Assembly: GCF_902859915.1 (NCBI RefSeq)
Contig: NZ_CADIKK010000032.1
Span: forward strand, 29,330 to 93,329
DNA length: 64,000 nucleotides
From: Paraburkholderia ultramafica
GTDB lineage: Bacteria; Pseudomonadota; Gammaproteobacteria; Burkholderiales; Burkholderiaceae
Direction: 5' to 3'
In this document: piece by piece, positions 45,683 to 54,657 of the stretch
Numbering within the stretch: position 1 is the stretch's first letter
Layout: the number at the start of each line of letters is the position of its first letter
Translations under genes and position numbers: made by a program
Notes under the pieces: model-generated
What the model was told of the DNA's origin: nothing
The model's database searches: none
Seen by the model: the letters and a program-made list of their open reading frames with translations, nothing else

Positions 45683-46395
45683 TGCGGGTCTGCGCGGCTC
45701 CGCCGTTCGTCACTGAGCGCGCGTTGTCATGCGATGCGCGCTGGCGGCCGCACGACTTGCTGCGTTTGCGACGCCTGCCCGCATTCGATGACGAACCGGT
45801 ATGGGTCCGCGCGGCTTTCGAGCGCGCGCCGTATGTGGTCGTCAGACGCGCGCTGGCCGATGAGGACTTCGTGGCGATCGGCGTGCGCGGTGTCGAGCGA
45901 GCGGAGCGTTACGGCACGTGGGCGCAGGCAAGCGATATCGTGACCGTTGTGCCGCCGGAGGCGTTGGCGCAAACCGCACCGCTGGCCGGGCGTGCCACTT
46001 TGCCGCCTTTCGCCGGCCTCTCCGCCCTCTCCGCCTTGCAGAGCGACGCGGCCAGCCCGCTCGCCAGATTCGTCTGGGGACCAACGGGCAGCGCCGGTTT
46101 CGAACTGGCCACGCAAATGCCGACCGTGACTGAGTCGAGCGATCTCGATCTGCTGATCCGCACGCCCGAACCGCTCGCGCAAGACCTCGCCCGTGCGTTG
46201 CTCGATCAACTGCAAGCGCTCGCGAAACGCGCCGGCACTCGTGTCGACGCGCAACTCGAAACGCCGGCGGGTGGCGTCGCGCTGACCGAATGGGCTGCGG
46301 GCAAACCACGCGTGATGACACGCGACGCGCGCGGTCCGCAATTGATTGCCAACCCGTGGGCCGCGGCTCATACGGCTCATGGCGGCGACGCCTGA
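45682..46395 (+). CDS. mdcG: Phosphoribosyl-dephospho-CoA transferase (holo-ACP synthase of malonate decarboxylase)
   Basis: A 237-residue nucleotidyltransferase that attaches the prosthetic group made by MdcB to the Ser of MdcC. The metal-binding motif is ESSDLDLLIRTP (about 150). RWRPHDLLRL at the N-terminus and RGPQLIANPW at the C-terminus fit the family. Translation is coupled by one-base overlaps with mdcE and mdcH. The long frame from 45196 is a shadow of mdcE. Confidence 0.92.
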   Translation: MRVCAAPPFVTERALSCDARWRPHDLLRLRRLPAFDDEPVWVRAAFERAPYVVVRRALADEDFVAIGVRGVERAERYGTWAQASDIVTVVPPEALAQTAPLAGRATLPPFAGLSALSALQSDAASPLARFVWGPTGSAGFELATQMPTVTESSDLDLLIRTPEPLAQDLARALLDQLQALAKRAGTRVDAQLETPAGGVALTEWAAGKPRVMTRDARGPQLIANPWAAAHTAHGGDA

Positions 46396-47327
46396 TGCTT
46401 GCACTGCTCTTTCCCGGCCAGGGCGCGCAGACCGATGGGTTCCTGCACCAACTGCCGCCGCATCGAGCGGTGCGTGACACGCTCGAAGAAGCTTCGCAAG
46501 TACTGGGCGTCGACGTGCTGACATTGGACACGCCGGACGCGCTCCGCTCGACCGTCGCCGTGCAGACCGGCTTGACGATAGCGGGCGTGGCCATCGCGCG
46601 CGCCCTGGCTGATGAACAGCTCACGCCGGAGATCAGCGCGGGGCTGTCGGTCGGCGCGTATGCAGCGGCGGTAAGCTGCGGCGCGGTGCAGTTCGACGAC
46701 GCGTTGAAGATGGTGCAGCGGCGCGCCGAGTTGATGGAAGCCGCGTACCCGTCGGGTTATGGTCTCGCGGCGGTGTCAGGTTTGACCGAGCATCAACTGG
46801 AAATACTCGCCGCGCAGCATGCGGATGAGGACCGGCAACGCGTCTATATCGGCAATGTGAATGCGCGGCGTCAGATCGTGATGGCTGGCGCGGATGACGC
46901 GCTCGACGCGTTTATCGCCCGCGCGCTGGCGGCGGGCGCGCGCAATGCCACGCGACTCGCGGTGAGCGTGCCGTCGCATTGCGAACTGCTCGCGCAGGCC
47001 TCCGACGAACTGCTCGCCTACGCAAGCAGGGTGTCTTTTCACGCGCCGCGCAGTACCTACATCGGCAATCGTGGCGGCCGGCCGTTGTACACCGCGGATG
47101 CGATTCGCGACGATCTCGCGACCAACATGCGCTACACCGTGCGTTGGTTCGACGCGCTCACGGCGATGCAGGAAATGGGCGCCCGCGTGCTGATCGAAGC
47201 GCCGCCGGGGCAGGTGCTGACCGACATCGCACGCGCGAACTCTCCGGACACCACCGCGCTCGCTGCGAGCACCTTCACGTTCGACAGACTCGTGGCGACG
47301 GCTCGCAGGCGTCTTGCGACGGACTGA
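46395..47327 (+). CDS. mdcH: Malonyl-CoA:ACP transacylase of malonate decarboxylase
   Basis: A 310-residue acyltransferase that primes the carrier with malonyl. FPGQGAQ is at the N-terminus and the nucleophile elbow is GLSVGAYAAAV with Ser85; the active-site His lies in SVPSHCELL. It is the last gene of gntR-mdcABCDEGH. No madLM or mdcL/mdcM transporter genes follow; the next gene converges on it. No convincing terminator is visible in 47328-47425. Confidence 0.93.
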   Translation: MLALLFPGQGAQTDGFLHQLPPHRAVRDTLEEASQVLGVDVLTLDTPDALRSTVAVQTGLTIAGVAIARALADEQLTPEISAGLSVGAYAAAVSCGAVQFDDALKMVQRRAELMEAAYPSGYGLAAVSGLTEHQLEILAAQHADEDRQRVYIGNVNARRQIVMAGADDALDAFIARALAAGARNATRLAVSVPSHCELLAQASDELLAYASRVSFHAPRSTYIGNRGGRPLYTADAIRDDLATNMRYTVRWFDALTAMQEMGARVLIEAPPGQVLTDIARANSPDTTALAASTFTFDRLVATARRRLATD

Positions 47328-47425
47328 CGAAGCGTGAGCCGCGCTGACGCTGCCCGAAACCAAAGGACGGCAGCTCAGCGCTTGAGCCACGCCGGCGCAC
47401 GCAGCAACGCGAGCGCTGCGCACCC

Positions 47426-48526
47426 TCATGCCTGTTCCGGCGCGCGTCCGAGCACCTGCGAATCCGACGCCGCCGCCGACGTCTCGTCATGCGCGTGTGC
47501 CCGCCCAGCCGTCGCAACCGCGCCGCTGCCACCGGGACGCCCCACCGACTTCGCGTGGCGCTCGATCAGCCGTTGCAGCAAACAGAACGCGCACAGCAGC
47601 GCGCCGATCACGATGCGGGTCCACCACGAACTGAGCGTGCCGTCGAACGTGATCAGCGCCTGAATCGTGCCGAGAATGCCGACGCCGAACAGCGAGCCGA
47701 TCACATAGCCGACACCGCCCGTCAGCAGCGTGCCGCCAATCACAGTGGCCGCGATCGCGTCGAGCTCCATGCCCTGCCCTTGCAAACCGTAGCCCGACAG
47801 CACGTAGAACGTGAACACCGCGCCGCCGAGCGCGGAACAGAAGCCGCTCAGAGCATACACGCCGATTCGCGTGTGCGCGACCGGCAGGCCCATCAGCAAC
47901 GCTGACCGCGGGTTGCCGCCGACCGCATACACATTGCGGCCGAAGCGCGTGAAGTGCGCGACATGGATCGCCGCGAGCAGCGTCACCAGCGCGATCAGCA
48001 CATTCGCGGTGACGGAGCCGATGCCGATGTCGAGACGAAACGCCGAGATTTTCTGGAACGTCGGATCGGTGATGGTGATCGACTGCGTCGTGATCAGAAA
48101 GCACAGGCCGCGCGCGAAGAACATGCCGGCCAGCGTCACGATAAAAGCCTGCAGGCGGAAGAAGTGGATCAGCGCGCCTTGCACCGCGCCGAACACGGTG
48201 CCCATCAGCAGCACGATCGGAATGATCACCCACACCGGCCAATGCCAGTGCTCGGACAGCACCGCCTCGACGATGGTCGTCAGCGCGACCAACGAGCCCA
48301 CCGACAGATCGATGCCGCCGGACACGATCACGAAGGTCATGCCGATCGCGACGATCAGCAGGAACGCGTTGTCGACCAGCAGGTCCAGCAGCACCTGCCA
48401 CGAGAAGAAGCCGGTGTACATCACCGAGCCGAAGCCGAACAGCGCGCCGAACAGCAGGATCGTGACGGCGATCGGCAGCGTGCGCGGATCGACGATACGA
48501 GCCAACGCTTCGAGCAGTCGTCTCAT
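47426..48526 (-). CDS. yjfF: Galactofuranose-type sugar ABC transporter permease (YjfF-like)
   Basis: A 366-residue permease of the RbsC family. It has about eight helices and the family motif IGMTFVIVSGGIDLSVGSLVAL; the coupling region reads GGNPRSALLMGLPVAHTRIGVY. The order ytfQ-ytfR-ytfT-yjfF matches the E. coli galactofuranose system. A hydrophilic C-terminal tail (about 335-366) is extra. Its start overlaps the ytfT stop by 4 bases. Confidence 0.88.
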   Translation of the reverse strand: MRRLLEALARIVDPRTLPIAVTILLFGALFGFGSVMYTGFFSWQVLLDLLVDNAFLLIVAIGMTFVIVSGGIDLSVGSLVALTTIVEAVLSEHWHWPVWVIIPIVLLMGTVFGAVQGALIHFFRLQAFIVTLAGMFFARGLCFLITTQSITITDPTFQKISAFRLDIGIGSVTANVLIALVTLLAAIHVAHFTRFGRNVYAVGGNPRSALLMGLPVAHTRIGVYALSGFCSALGGAVFTFYVLSGYGLQGQGMELDAIAATVIGGTLLTGGVGYVIGSLFGVGILGTIQALITFDGTLSSWWTRIVIGALLCAFCLLQRLIERHAKSVGRPGGSGAVATAGRAHAHDETSAAASDSQVLGRAPEQA

Positions 48527-49566
48527 CGCGCCACCCCACGCTGCTTGATGATCGACGCGCCGAACGACATCGCGAGCGCGCGCGCCGCCGGCGACTGGAT
48601 CACGCTGACCGCGAGCACCACGGCCGCCTTGACGAGCAGCGTCGCTTCAGGCGGCACGCCGATCGAATAGGTTGTGTAGGTCAGCGTCTGGATGATCAGC
48701 GCGCCCAGCACCGTGCCCGCGAAACTGAAGCGGCCGCCAAGCAGCGACGTGCCGCCGAGCGTCACCGCGAGGATCGCGTCGAGTTCGAGCAGCAGGCCGG
48801 CGTTGTTGCCGTCGGCGCTGCGCACGTTCGAGCTGATCAGGATCCCCGCTATCGCCGCGGTCAAACCCGAGAAGCTGTACACCGCGAACACGAGCGCTTT
48901 GGAGCGCAAGCCGACCAGACGCGTCGCGACCGGATTGACGCCGATCGCGCGAATGAAGAGCCCGAGCGCCGTGCCTTCGACGAGCGCGGCGGTCGCCAGC
49001 ACGGCCACCGTGGCGATCCACACCGAACACGGCACGCCTAGCCAGTAGCCGCCGCCGACGAACAGATAGCCGGGCGCGCCGATTGGAATGATCTGCCCGG
49101 CCGTCAGCAACTGCGCGATGCCACGGCCGGCGACCATCAGAATCAGCGTGGCGATGATCGGCTGCATGCCGACAAAGGACACCAGCAGGCCGTTCCACAT
49201 GCCGCTCAGCACGCCGACGAGCAACGCCGCCACCAGCGCCTGCGCGATCAGCCCGCCGCTCGGCACGGGCTGTGTCGCGAGGATCGTGGCCGCCGCGGCG
49301 CCCGCGATCGCCACCACCGCGCCGACCGAAATGTCGATGCCGCGCGTCGCGATCACCAGCGTCATGCCGATCGCGACGAGCACCAGCGGCGCGGCGCGAT
49401 TCAGCACGTCGATCGGCGCGCCGAACAGATGGCCGTCGAGCATGCGCAGCGACAGGAAATGCGGATTCACCCACAGGTTCAGACCGCACAACAACACCAG
49501 CGTGATGCACGGCCAGATCAACGGACGCTCGACGCCGTCGCGCACGAACCAGTTCGATAGCTTCAT
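48523..49566 (-). CDS. ytfT: Galactofuranose-type sugar ABC transporter permease (YtfT-like)
   Basis: A 347-residue RbsC-family permease. Motifs are AIGMTLVIATRGIDISVGAVVAIAG and GLRSKALVFAVYSFSGLTAAIAGILI. It is the first of two permeases of the complex. Both ends overlap neighbours by 4 bases (ATGA), so the three genes ytfR-ytfT-yjfF are tightly coupled. Confidence 0.9.
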   Translation of the reverse strand: MKLSNWFVRDGVERPLIWPCITLVLLCGLNLWVNPHFLSLRMLDGHLFGAPIDVLNRAAPLVLVAIGMTLVIATRGIDISVGAVVAIAGAAAATILATQPVPSGGLIAQALVAALLVGVLSGMWNGLLVSFVGMQPIIATLILMVAGRGIAQLLTAGQIIPIGAPGYLFVGGGYWLGVPCSVWIATVAVLATAALVEGTALGLFIRAIGVNPVATRLVGLRSKALVFAVYSFSGLTAAIAGILISSNVRSADGNNAGLLLELDAILAVTLGGTSLLGGRFSFAGTVLGALIIQTLTYTTYSIGVPPEATLLVKAAVVLAVSVIQSPAARALAMSFGASIIKQRGVAR

Positions 49567-51221
49567 TCGCCGCTCCCCGCGATGAGTCGATAGATGTTGT
49601 CCTCGTTCGACGCCTTGCCGGCGACTTCAGCAATCTTGCGGCGGTCGCGCAGCACCGCGACGCGATGGCTCACGCGCAGCACCTCGCCGATCTCCGACGA
49701 AATGAACAGGATGCTCAGACCGTTCGCGCACAGCGCCAGCAGGCGATCCATGATGTCGAACTTGGCGGCGACGTCGATGCCGCGCGTGGGTTCGTCGAGA
49801 ATCAGCAGCTTCGGATCGGTCGCGAGCCAGCGCGCCAGCAGCGCTTTCTGCTGGTTGCCGCCGGACAGCAGGCCGATCGGCTGTTCGGCGTCCGCGGCCT
49901 TGATGCCGAGCCGCTCGATCCACAGGTCGGCCAGCTCGCGCGCGCGTTGGCGGTTGATCTTGCGCCACCATCCGCGCCGCGCCTGCAACGCCAGCAAGAT
50001 GTTTTCGCGGATCGACAGTTCAGCGACGATGCCCTCTTTCTTGCGGTCTTCCGCGCAATAGCCGATGCCGTGCCGCACCGCGTCGCGCGGCGAGCGCAGC
50101 CGCACGGGCCGCCCTTCGACGAGGATCGTGCCGCTATCGGCGCGGTCCGCGCCGAACAGCAGGCGCGCAGTTTCCGTACGGCCCGAACCGAGCAAACCGG
50201 CCAGACCGAGAATCTGGCCAGACTGGACATCGAGGTCGATCGGCTGCAGCGTGCCGCGCCGTCCGACGCCACGCAATTCGATAAACGGCTGATCCGTACA
50301 GGCGTCCTGCGGGTTCTGCGTGCCCTCAGGCGGATCGTGCGCTGCGTGGCCTTCATGCGCGGCTTCGCGCAAACGCGCGCTCATGCGCTCGTGACCGACC
50401 ATCTTCGCAACCAGTTGATCGGCCGGCAGATCGCGCGCGAGGTACTCGCCTTCGCGCTCGCCGTTGCGCATCACCGTGATGCGGTCGGAGATCGCATAGG
50501 TCTGTTCGATAAAATGCGTGACGAACAGGATCGCGATACCCGATTGCTTAAGATGCCGAAGTATTTTGAAAAGCTGCGCAACTTCGGTGTCATCGAGACT
50601 CGAAGTCGGTTCGTCGAGAATCAGCACGCGCGCGTCCACTGACAGCGCTCGCGCGATCGCCACCATCTGCTGCACCGCGATCGGATACGCGTCGAGCGAG
50701 CGCGTGACGTCGAGCGCCACGTCGAGGCGCGCCAGCGCGTGCTGGGCGCGCCGCTTGATATCGGGCCAGTCGATCGCGCCAAAGCGCCGCGGCTGCCGCC
50801 CCGCGAAAATGTTCTCCGCCACCGACAGGTTCGGGCACAGGTTCACTTCCTGATACAGCGTGCGCACGCCGGCCGCTTCGGCTTCCTGCGGCGACGCAAA
50901 CGCCACCATCTCGCCGCCGAGGCGGATCGTGCCGGCATCGGGCGCGACCACGCCCGTGAGCACGTTGATCAAGGTGGATTTGCCGGCGCCGTTCTGCCCC
51001 ATCAGCGTGTGAATCTCGCCGGGAAACAGACGGAAATCGACCTGCTGCAGCGCCTTCACGCCGGGGAATGTCTTGCTGACGCCGGCTGTCGCCAGGATGG
51101 GTTCGGGCGCGTTCGCGGCGCCGTTGGTGCCGGTCGCGATGGCGCGCTCGGCGCCCGTTGCGCCCTTCGCGCCCTCGGTGCCAATAGCCGGCTGATTCGG
51201 TTCGGAAGCGGAATGGGTCAT
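49563..51221 (-). CDS. ytfR: Galactofuranose-type sugar ABC transporter ATP-binding protein (YtfR-like)
   Basis: A 552-residue double ATPase. Domain 1 has Walker A GQNGAGKST, PGVKALQQVDF and LILDEPTSSLD. Domain 2 has the degenerate P-loop GLLGSGRTE, LSGGNQQKALLARWL and LLILDEPTRGID, as usual for sugar-type (MglA/RbsA) subunits. A linker (about 290-310) is Ala/His-rich, and the first 40 residues are Gly/Ala/Thr-rich. It is separated from ytfQ by a 193-base gap with an attenuator-like hairpin. Confidence 0.92.
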   Translation of the reverse strand: MTHSASEPNQPAIGTEGAKGATGAERAIATGTNGAANAPEPILATAGVSKTFPGVKALQQVDFRLFPGEIHTLMGQNGAGKSTLINVLTGVVAPDAGTIRLGGEMVAFASPQEAEAAGVRTLYQEVNLCPNLSVAENIFAGRQPRRFGAIDWPDIKRRAQHALARLDVALDVTRSLDAYPIAVQQMVAIARALSVDARVLILDEPTSSLDDTEVAQLFKILRHLKQSGIAILFVTHFIEQTYAISDRITVMRNGEREGEYLARDLPADQLVAKMVGHERMSARLREAAHEGHAAHDPPEGTQNPQDACTDQPFIELRGVGRRGTLQPIDLDVQSGQILGLAGLLGSGRTETARLLFGADRADSGTILVEGRPVRLRSPRDAVRHGIGYCAEDRKKEGIVAELSIRENILLALQARRGWWRKINRQRARELADLWIERLGIKAADAEQPIGLLSGGNQQKALLARWLATDPKLLILDEPTRGIDVAAKFDIMDRLLALCANGLSILFISSEIGEVLRVSHRVAVLRDRRKIAEVAGKASNEDNIYRLIAGSGE

Positions 51222-51285
51222 GGACCTCGCTCGATCGGCTATGCGTGGGTTCGGCAGGTTCCAGCGGCATGCAACTGAAAAGAGA

Positions 51286-51313
51286 CCGCCCGCTGCCGAA
51301 GCAACCCGGGCGG
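51286..51313 (-). terminator. Attenuator-like hairpin between ytfQ and ytfR
   Basis: CCGCCCG (51286-51292) and CGGGCGG (51307-51313) make a 7-bp stem. On the minus strand the stem is followed by TCTCTTTTC. Such partial terminators often lower expression of membrane genes relative to the binding protein. Confidence 0.5.
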
Positions 51314-51414
51314 CCAGGCACCACTGGAGAAACCTGTTCGATCTATCCTCTTACTGCGCGTCTCCTCTGCGCCGCGAGGCGGCGCATATCATAAGGAAAG
51401 CCTGGTAGTTCGCG

Positions 51415-52401
51415 TCAGTACTTGCGCGTCGGCAGAGTTTGCGCCGCGACGCTCATCGGGAAGACGGTCTCTTCCGTGAGGATGCGCTTGGGCAGCGGCT
51501 TGCCGGCCACGACGTCCTTCACCGCCGACATCAGTTGCGGCCCCAGCAACGGGCTGCACTCCACGTCGACGTTCATCTTGCCCGCGGCCATCGCCTGGAA
51601 GCCACCCTTGGTCGCGTCGAACGAAACCACGACGACGTCCTTGCCCGGGTGCATGCCGGCCTCTTCCATCGCCTGGATGGCGCCGAGCGCCATGTCGTCG
51701 TTATGCGCATAAACTACATTTATTTTATTTCCATAAGTTTTTATAAACGCTTCCATGACCTGCTTGCCACCGGCCAGCGTGAAGTCGCCGCTTTGCGACG
51801 CGATGATCTTGAACTTGGGATCGCTCTTGATCACTTCGATCAGACCGGAGTGCCGGTCGTTGGCGGGCGCCGAGCCGACCGTTCCCTGAAGTTCGGCGAT
51901 GTTGACCGGACCTTGATCGTTTTTATAGTGATCGGCGAGCCAGTGACCGCCGCGCCGCCCTTCTTCCATGAAGTCGGAGCCGATCATCGTCACGTACAGC
52001 GACGTGTCTTTGACGTCGATGTTGCGGTCGGTGAGAATCACCGGAATCTTCGCGGCTTGGGCTTCGCGCAGCACGGGTTCCCAGCCGGATTCGACGACCG
52101 GCGAAAACGCGATCACATCCACTTTCTGTGCGATATACGAGCGGATCGCCTTGATCTGGTTTTCCTGCTTTTGCTGGCCGTCGGAGAATTTGAGCTTGAT
52201 CTTCGCGTCCGCTGCGGCGGACTTGATCGACTCGGTGTTGGCGGTTCGCCATGCGCTTTCCGCGCCGACCTGCGCGAAACCGAGCGTAATCTGTTTGTCT
52301 TGCGCGTAAGCGCCCGGCGTGGCCAGCGTCAGCGCGCCGATGCCCGCGGAAAGTGCGAGCGCGCCCAACGCACGCCACGCGGCACGTCGTGTATTCGCCA
52401 T
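51415..52401 (-). CDS. ytfQ: Galactofuranose-type sugar ABC transporter, periplasmic binding protein (YtfQ-like)
   Basis: A 328-residue exported ligand protein. The signal peptide (ALGALALSAGIGALTLATPGAYA) is cleaved before QDK. It matches the YtfQ pattern ITLGFAQVGAESAWRTANTESIKSAA, KVDVIAFSPVVESGWEPVLREAQAAKIPVILTDRNID and AHNDDMALGAIQAMEEAG. E. coli YtfQ binds galactofuranose; the ligand here is inferred from similarity. A perfect palindrome, AATCATATGATT, lies 111 bases upstream. Confidence 0.9.
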   Translation of the reverse strand: MANTRRAAWRALGALALSAGIGALTLATPGAYAQDKQITLGFAQVGAESAWRTANTESIKSAAADAKIKLKFSDGQQKQENQIKAIRSYIAQKVDVIAFSPVVESGWEPVLREAQAAKIPVILTDRNIDVKDTSLYVTMIGSDFMEEGRRGGHWLADHYKNDQGPVNIAELQGTVGSAPANDRHSGLIEVIKSDPKFKIIASQSGDFTLAGGKQVMEAFIKTYGNKINVVYAHNDDMALGAIQAMEEAGMHPGKDVVVVSFDATKGGFQAMAAGKMNVDVECSPLLGPQLMSAVKDVVAGKPLPKRILTEETVFPMSVAAQTLPTRKY

Positions 52402-52511
52402 GACTGTCTCCTGATGTTGTTGTGTAGGCGACCCAGCGAACCAGCCCAGCCCTCGCGGCCCTTACGGTGCGTGGATCGAAATGTAGCGTACTGTGCGGAG
52501 CGTTAACCGTC

Positions 52512-52523
52512 CAATCATATGAT
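52512..52523. promoter_or_regulatory. Perfect 12-bp palindrome upstream of ytfQ
   Basis: AATCATATGATT reads the same on both strands and lies between the divergent-looking ends of ytfQ and alkB (which is co-directional). Its place suits an operator for a GntR- or LacI-type regulator of the sugar transporter, which is not encoded in the window. Confidence 0.4.
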
Positions 52524-52593
52524 TCGCGCTGGCAATATCAATTTTGGTATAGCGTGCGGGACCAGCCGTGGCGGGACGTCAGGCGCGAACGAA

Positions 52594-53193
52594 TTAGCGG
52601 GCAGCCGCTTGCGGCGTCACCCAGCGGAAGGTCAGATTGACGCGCTCGCTGGCCACACGCGGCTCTTTCGGCACCCGATGCCGCCAGTTCGCCTGCGTGT
52701 TGCCCTTCATCACCAGCAAGCTACCGCCCTTCAGCAAAAAAGATTGCACGACGCCGGTCTTGTTGTGCCGTAAATCGAACCTGCGCGCTGCGCCCAGGCT
52801 GACCGACGCGATCACCGGCCGGGCGCCGAGCTCGGGCTCGCGATCCGCATGCCAGCCCATGCTGTCGGCGCCGCTGCGATAGCGGTTGAGCAGCACGCTG
52901 TTAAAACGCGCGCCGCAGACCGCCTCCACTGCCGCCTTCAGTTCCGCGACGGCCGGCGTCCACGGTTGCGGCACATTGCGAATGCCCGAGTAGATGTACA
53001 CCGCGTCCGGTTCGCCCTGCCACGCGGTCAGACGCGGCAGCGCCACGCGACCGGCGGGCGTGCCCATCGTGTCCTGACGCCATTGCACTTCGTCGATCAG
53101 TTGCGTCAAAGCCTGCTCCGCCGCGGCGGGCGTCAGCCAGTCGGGATACCAGTCGACGTCGGGCGTCGGCAGGTCGTCGAAAAGATCCTTCAT
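52594..53193 (-). CDS. alkB: AlkB-family DNA repair dioxygenase
   Basis: A 199-residue Fe(II)/2OG enzyme that removes alkyl groups from DNA or RNA bases by oxidation. The facial triad is His115 and Asp117 (GWHADREPELG) with His172 (WRHRVPKE); Arg190 (NLTFRWV) binds 2OG. LNRYRSGADSMGWHAD and LLVMKGNTQANWRH fit AlkB homologues of the ABH2/3 type. The start at 53193 is preceded by AGGTAA; the longer frame is not supported. Confidence 0.92.
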   Translation of the reverse strand: MKDLFDDLPTPDVDWYPDWLTPAAAEQALTQLIDEVQWRQDTMGTPAGRVALPRLTAWQGEPDAVYIYSGIRNVPQPWTPAVAELKAAVEAVCGARFNSVLLNRYRSGADSMGWHADREPELGARPVIASVSLGAARRFDLRHNKTGVVQSFLLKGGSLLVMKGNTQANWRHRVPKEPRVASERVNLTFRWVTPQAAAR

Positions 53194-53335
53194 GCAGTTA
53201 CCTGGATGCGATCGCGCGAGCCAGGCGCGCGGGTGAGAACCCTGGCTATTATGGCGGCAACGGCGCATACGCTCACACCTGCGGGTTGCGCTGTCATTCC
53301 AGTCTCCCACGCTTTACTTTCGACGGACCCTCATC

Positions 53336-53920
53336 ATGACTCTTTCCGATCAGGCACTCGATCAGCTCTTTCGCGAAGCGCGCACGCATAACGGCTGGCA
53401 GCCCAAGCCGGTCGACGACGCCCTGCTCAGGCAACTCACCGAGCTGGCGCTGCTCGGCCCGACCTCGGCCAATTCGAGCCCCGGCCGCTTCGTCTTCGTC
53501 AAGACGGCCGAGGGTAAGGAAAAGCTGCGCCCGGCGTTGTCGGCGGGCAATCTCGAGAAGACGATGGCGGCACCGGTCACGGTGATCGTCGGGATGGATA
53601 TGGCGTTTTACGAGTATCTGCCGAAACTGTTTCCGCATGCGGACGCGCGCAGCTGGTTCGCCGGCAACGACCGCGCGATCGCGGATACGGCATTTCGCAA
53701 TTCGACGCTGCAAGGCGGCTATCTGATTCTCGCCGCCCGCGCGCTCGGTCTGGACACGGGTCCGATGTCGGGCTTCGACGCCGCCACGGTCGACGCAGCG
53801 TTCTTTGCCGGCACGACCGTGAAGTCGAACTTCCTGATCAATCTCGGCTACGGCGACCCGTCGAAACTGTTCGCGCGCAACCCGCGTTTCTCATTCGACG
53901 AAGCCGCCCGGATCGTCTGA
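53336..53920 (+). CDS. RutE-type nitroreductase / malonic semialdehyde reductase family protein
   Basis: A 194-residue FMN-dependent oxidoreductase. The family is recognisable from ALDQLFREARTHNGWQPKPV, LGPTSANSSPGRFVFVKT, LQGGYLILAARALGLDTGPMSGFD and NFLINLGYGDPSKLFARNPRF. In the rut pathway RutE reduces malonic semialdehyde to 3-hydroxypropionate; relatives reduce nitro or quinone compounds. It stands alone and is divergent from alkB. No rut genes are nearby, so the substrate is uncertain. Confidence 0.85.
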   Translation: MTLSDQALDQLFREARTHNGWQPKPVDDALLRQLTELALLGPTSANSSPGRFVFVKTAEGKEKLRPALSAGNLEKTMAAPVTVIVGMDMAFYEYLPKLFPHADARSWFAGNDRAIADTAFRNSTLQGGYLILAARALGLDTGPMSGFDAATVDAAFFAGTTVKSNFLINLGYGDPSKLFARNPRFSFDEAARIV

Positions 53921-53947
53921 CGCGCGGCGCGCCGTTCGCCGGTGGGT

Positions 53948-54277
53948 TCAGGTGAGCAGCGCCACGTAGAACACCACGGTGCCGATCAGCGCGCCGACAA
54001 AGCAGAAGCCCTCATTGGCGTCGTCTCCATTCGAACGCAGCCATGCGCCGACGACGCCGAACAGTCCCGCGATGCCCAGCGCAACGCACAGCATCACCAC
54101 ATCGAATAATGCGCTCTTGCCCAGTTCGGAGAAGTCGATGTTGCGCACGCCGAAGTACACGCCGAGCGCCATCAACGAAATGACGACGAGCGGCAGCATC
54201 ACATGACTGCCCTCGTATCCGACATGATGCGCATGATGCGCGTGGCGCAATTGATGGCCCGATCTGAGCAGCTTCAT
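53948..54277 (-). CDS. Small His-rich membrane protein, function unknown
   Basis: A 109-residue protein not recognised. The N-terminus is His-rich (RHAHHAHHVGYEGSH), followed by three hydrophobic helices (about 28-45, 58-80, 90-108). GGGAGG in front of the ATG makes it a real gene. The His cluster could bind a metal. It converges on the RutE-like gene with a 27-base gap. Confidence 0.6.
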   Translation of the reverse strand: MKLLRSGHQLRHAHHAHHVGYEGSHVMLPLVVISLMALGVYFGVRNIDFSELGKSALFDVVMLCVALGIAGLFGVVGAWLRSNGDDANEGFCFVGALIGTVVFYVALLT

Positions 54278-54657
54278 GATGTGCCTCCCCCTTCGCCCTC
54301 TGCCGGCGACAAAACCAGCCGTTACCGAACCGCTGCGGCCCTCGTGGCGGCCTTAAAGCAAGCTGGTTCCTTTTGAGCATAGTCCACGCTCGAACACAAT
54401 TCAAAGCCCATTTAATTAGGTTGCGGAACGCGCGTCGGCGAACTGCATGCAGTGATGCGGATTGCTGCAATGCACTACCCTGCCCGGGGCTTCAGGCATG
54501 GTGACTCCGGCAAGTCGAGCCACAAATCCGGCGCCGTCGGCAAGGGGCGGCACATGCCGGTAGAATGAATCGCCTCGGTTGCCAGCGCGTCGCTGCCGCC
54601 GACGAATCGCCGCCGCTCCTCCGCTCGCGTCGGCCCCTTCCCGCCCTGATCCTCTCT
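54278..54657. other. Intergenic region upstream of the metallophosphoesterase
   Basis: This 380-base gap lies between divergent genes. It contains AT-rich sequence near 54395-54420 (AATTCAAAGCCCATTTAATT) that may hold a promoter. An ATG at 54565 in frame with the phosphoesterase could extend that gene. I see no other gene. Confidence 0.35.
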
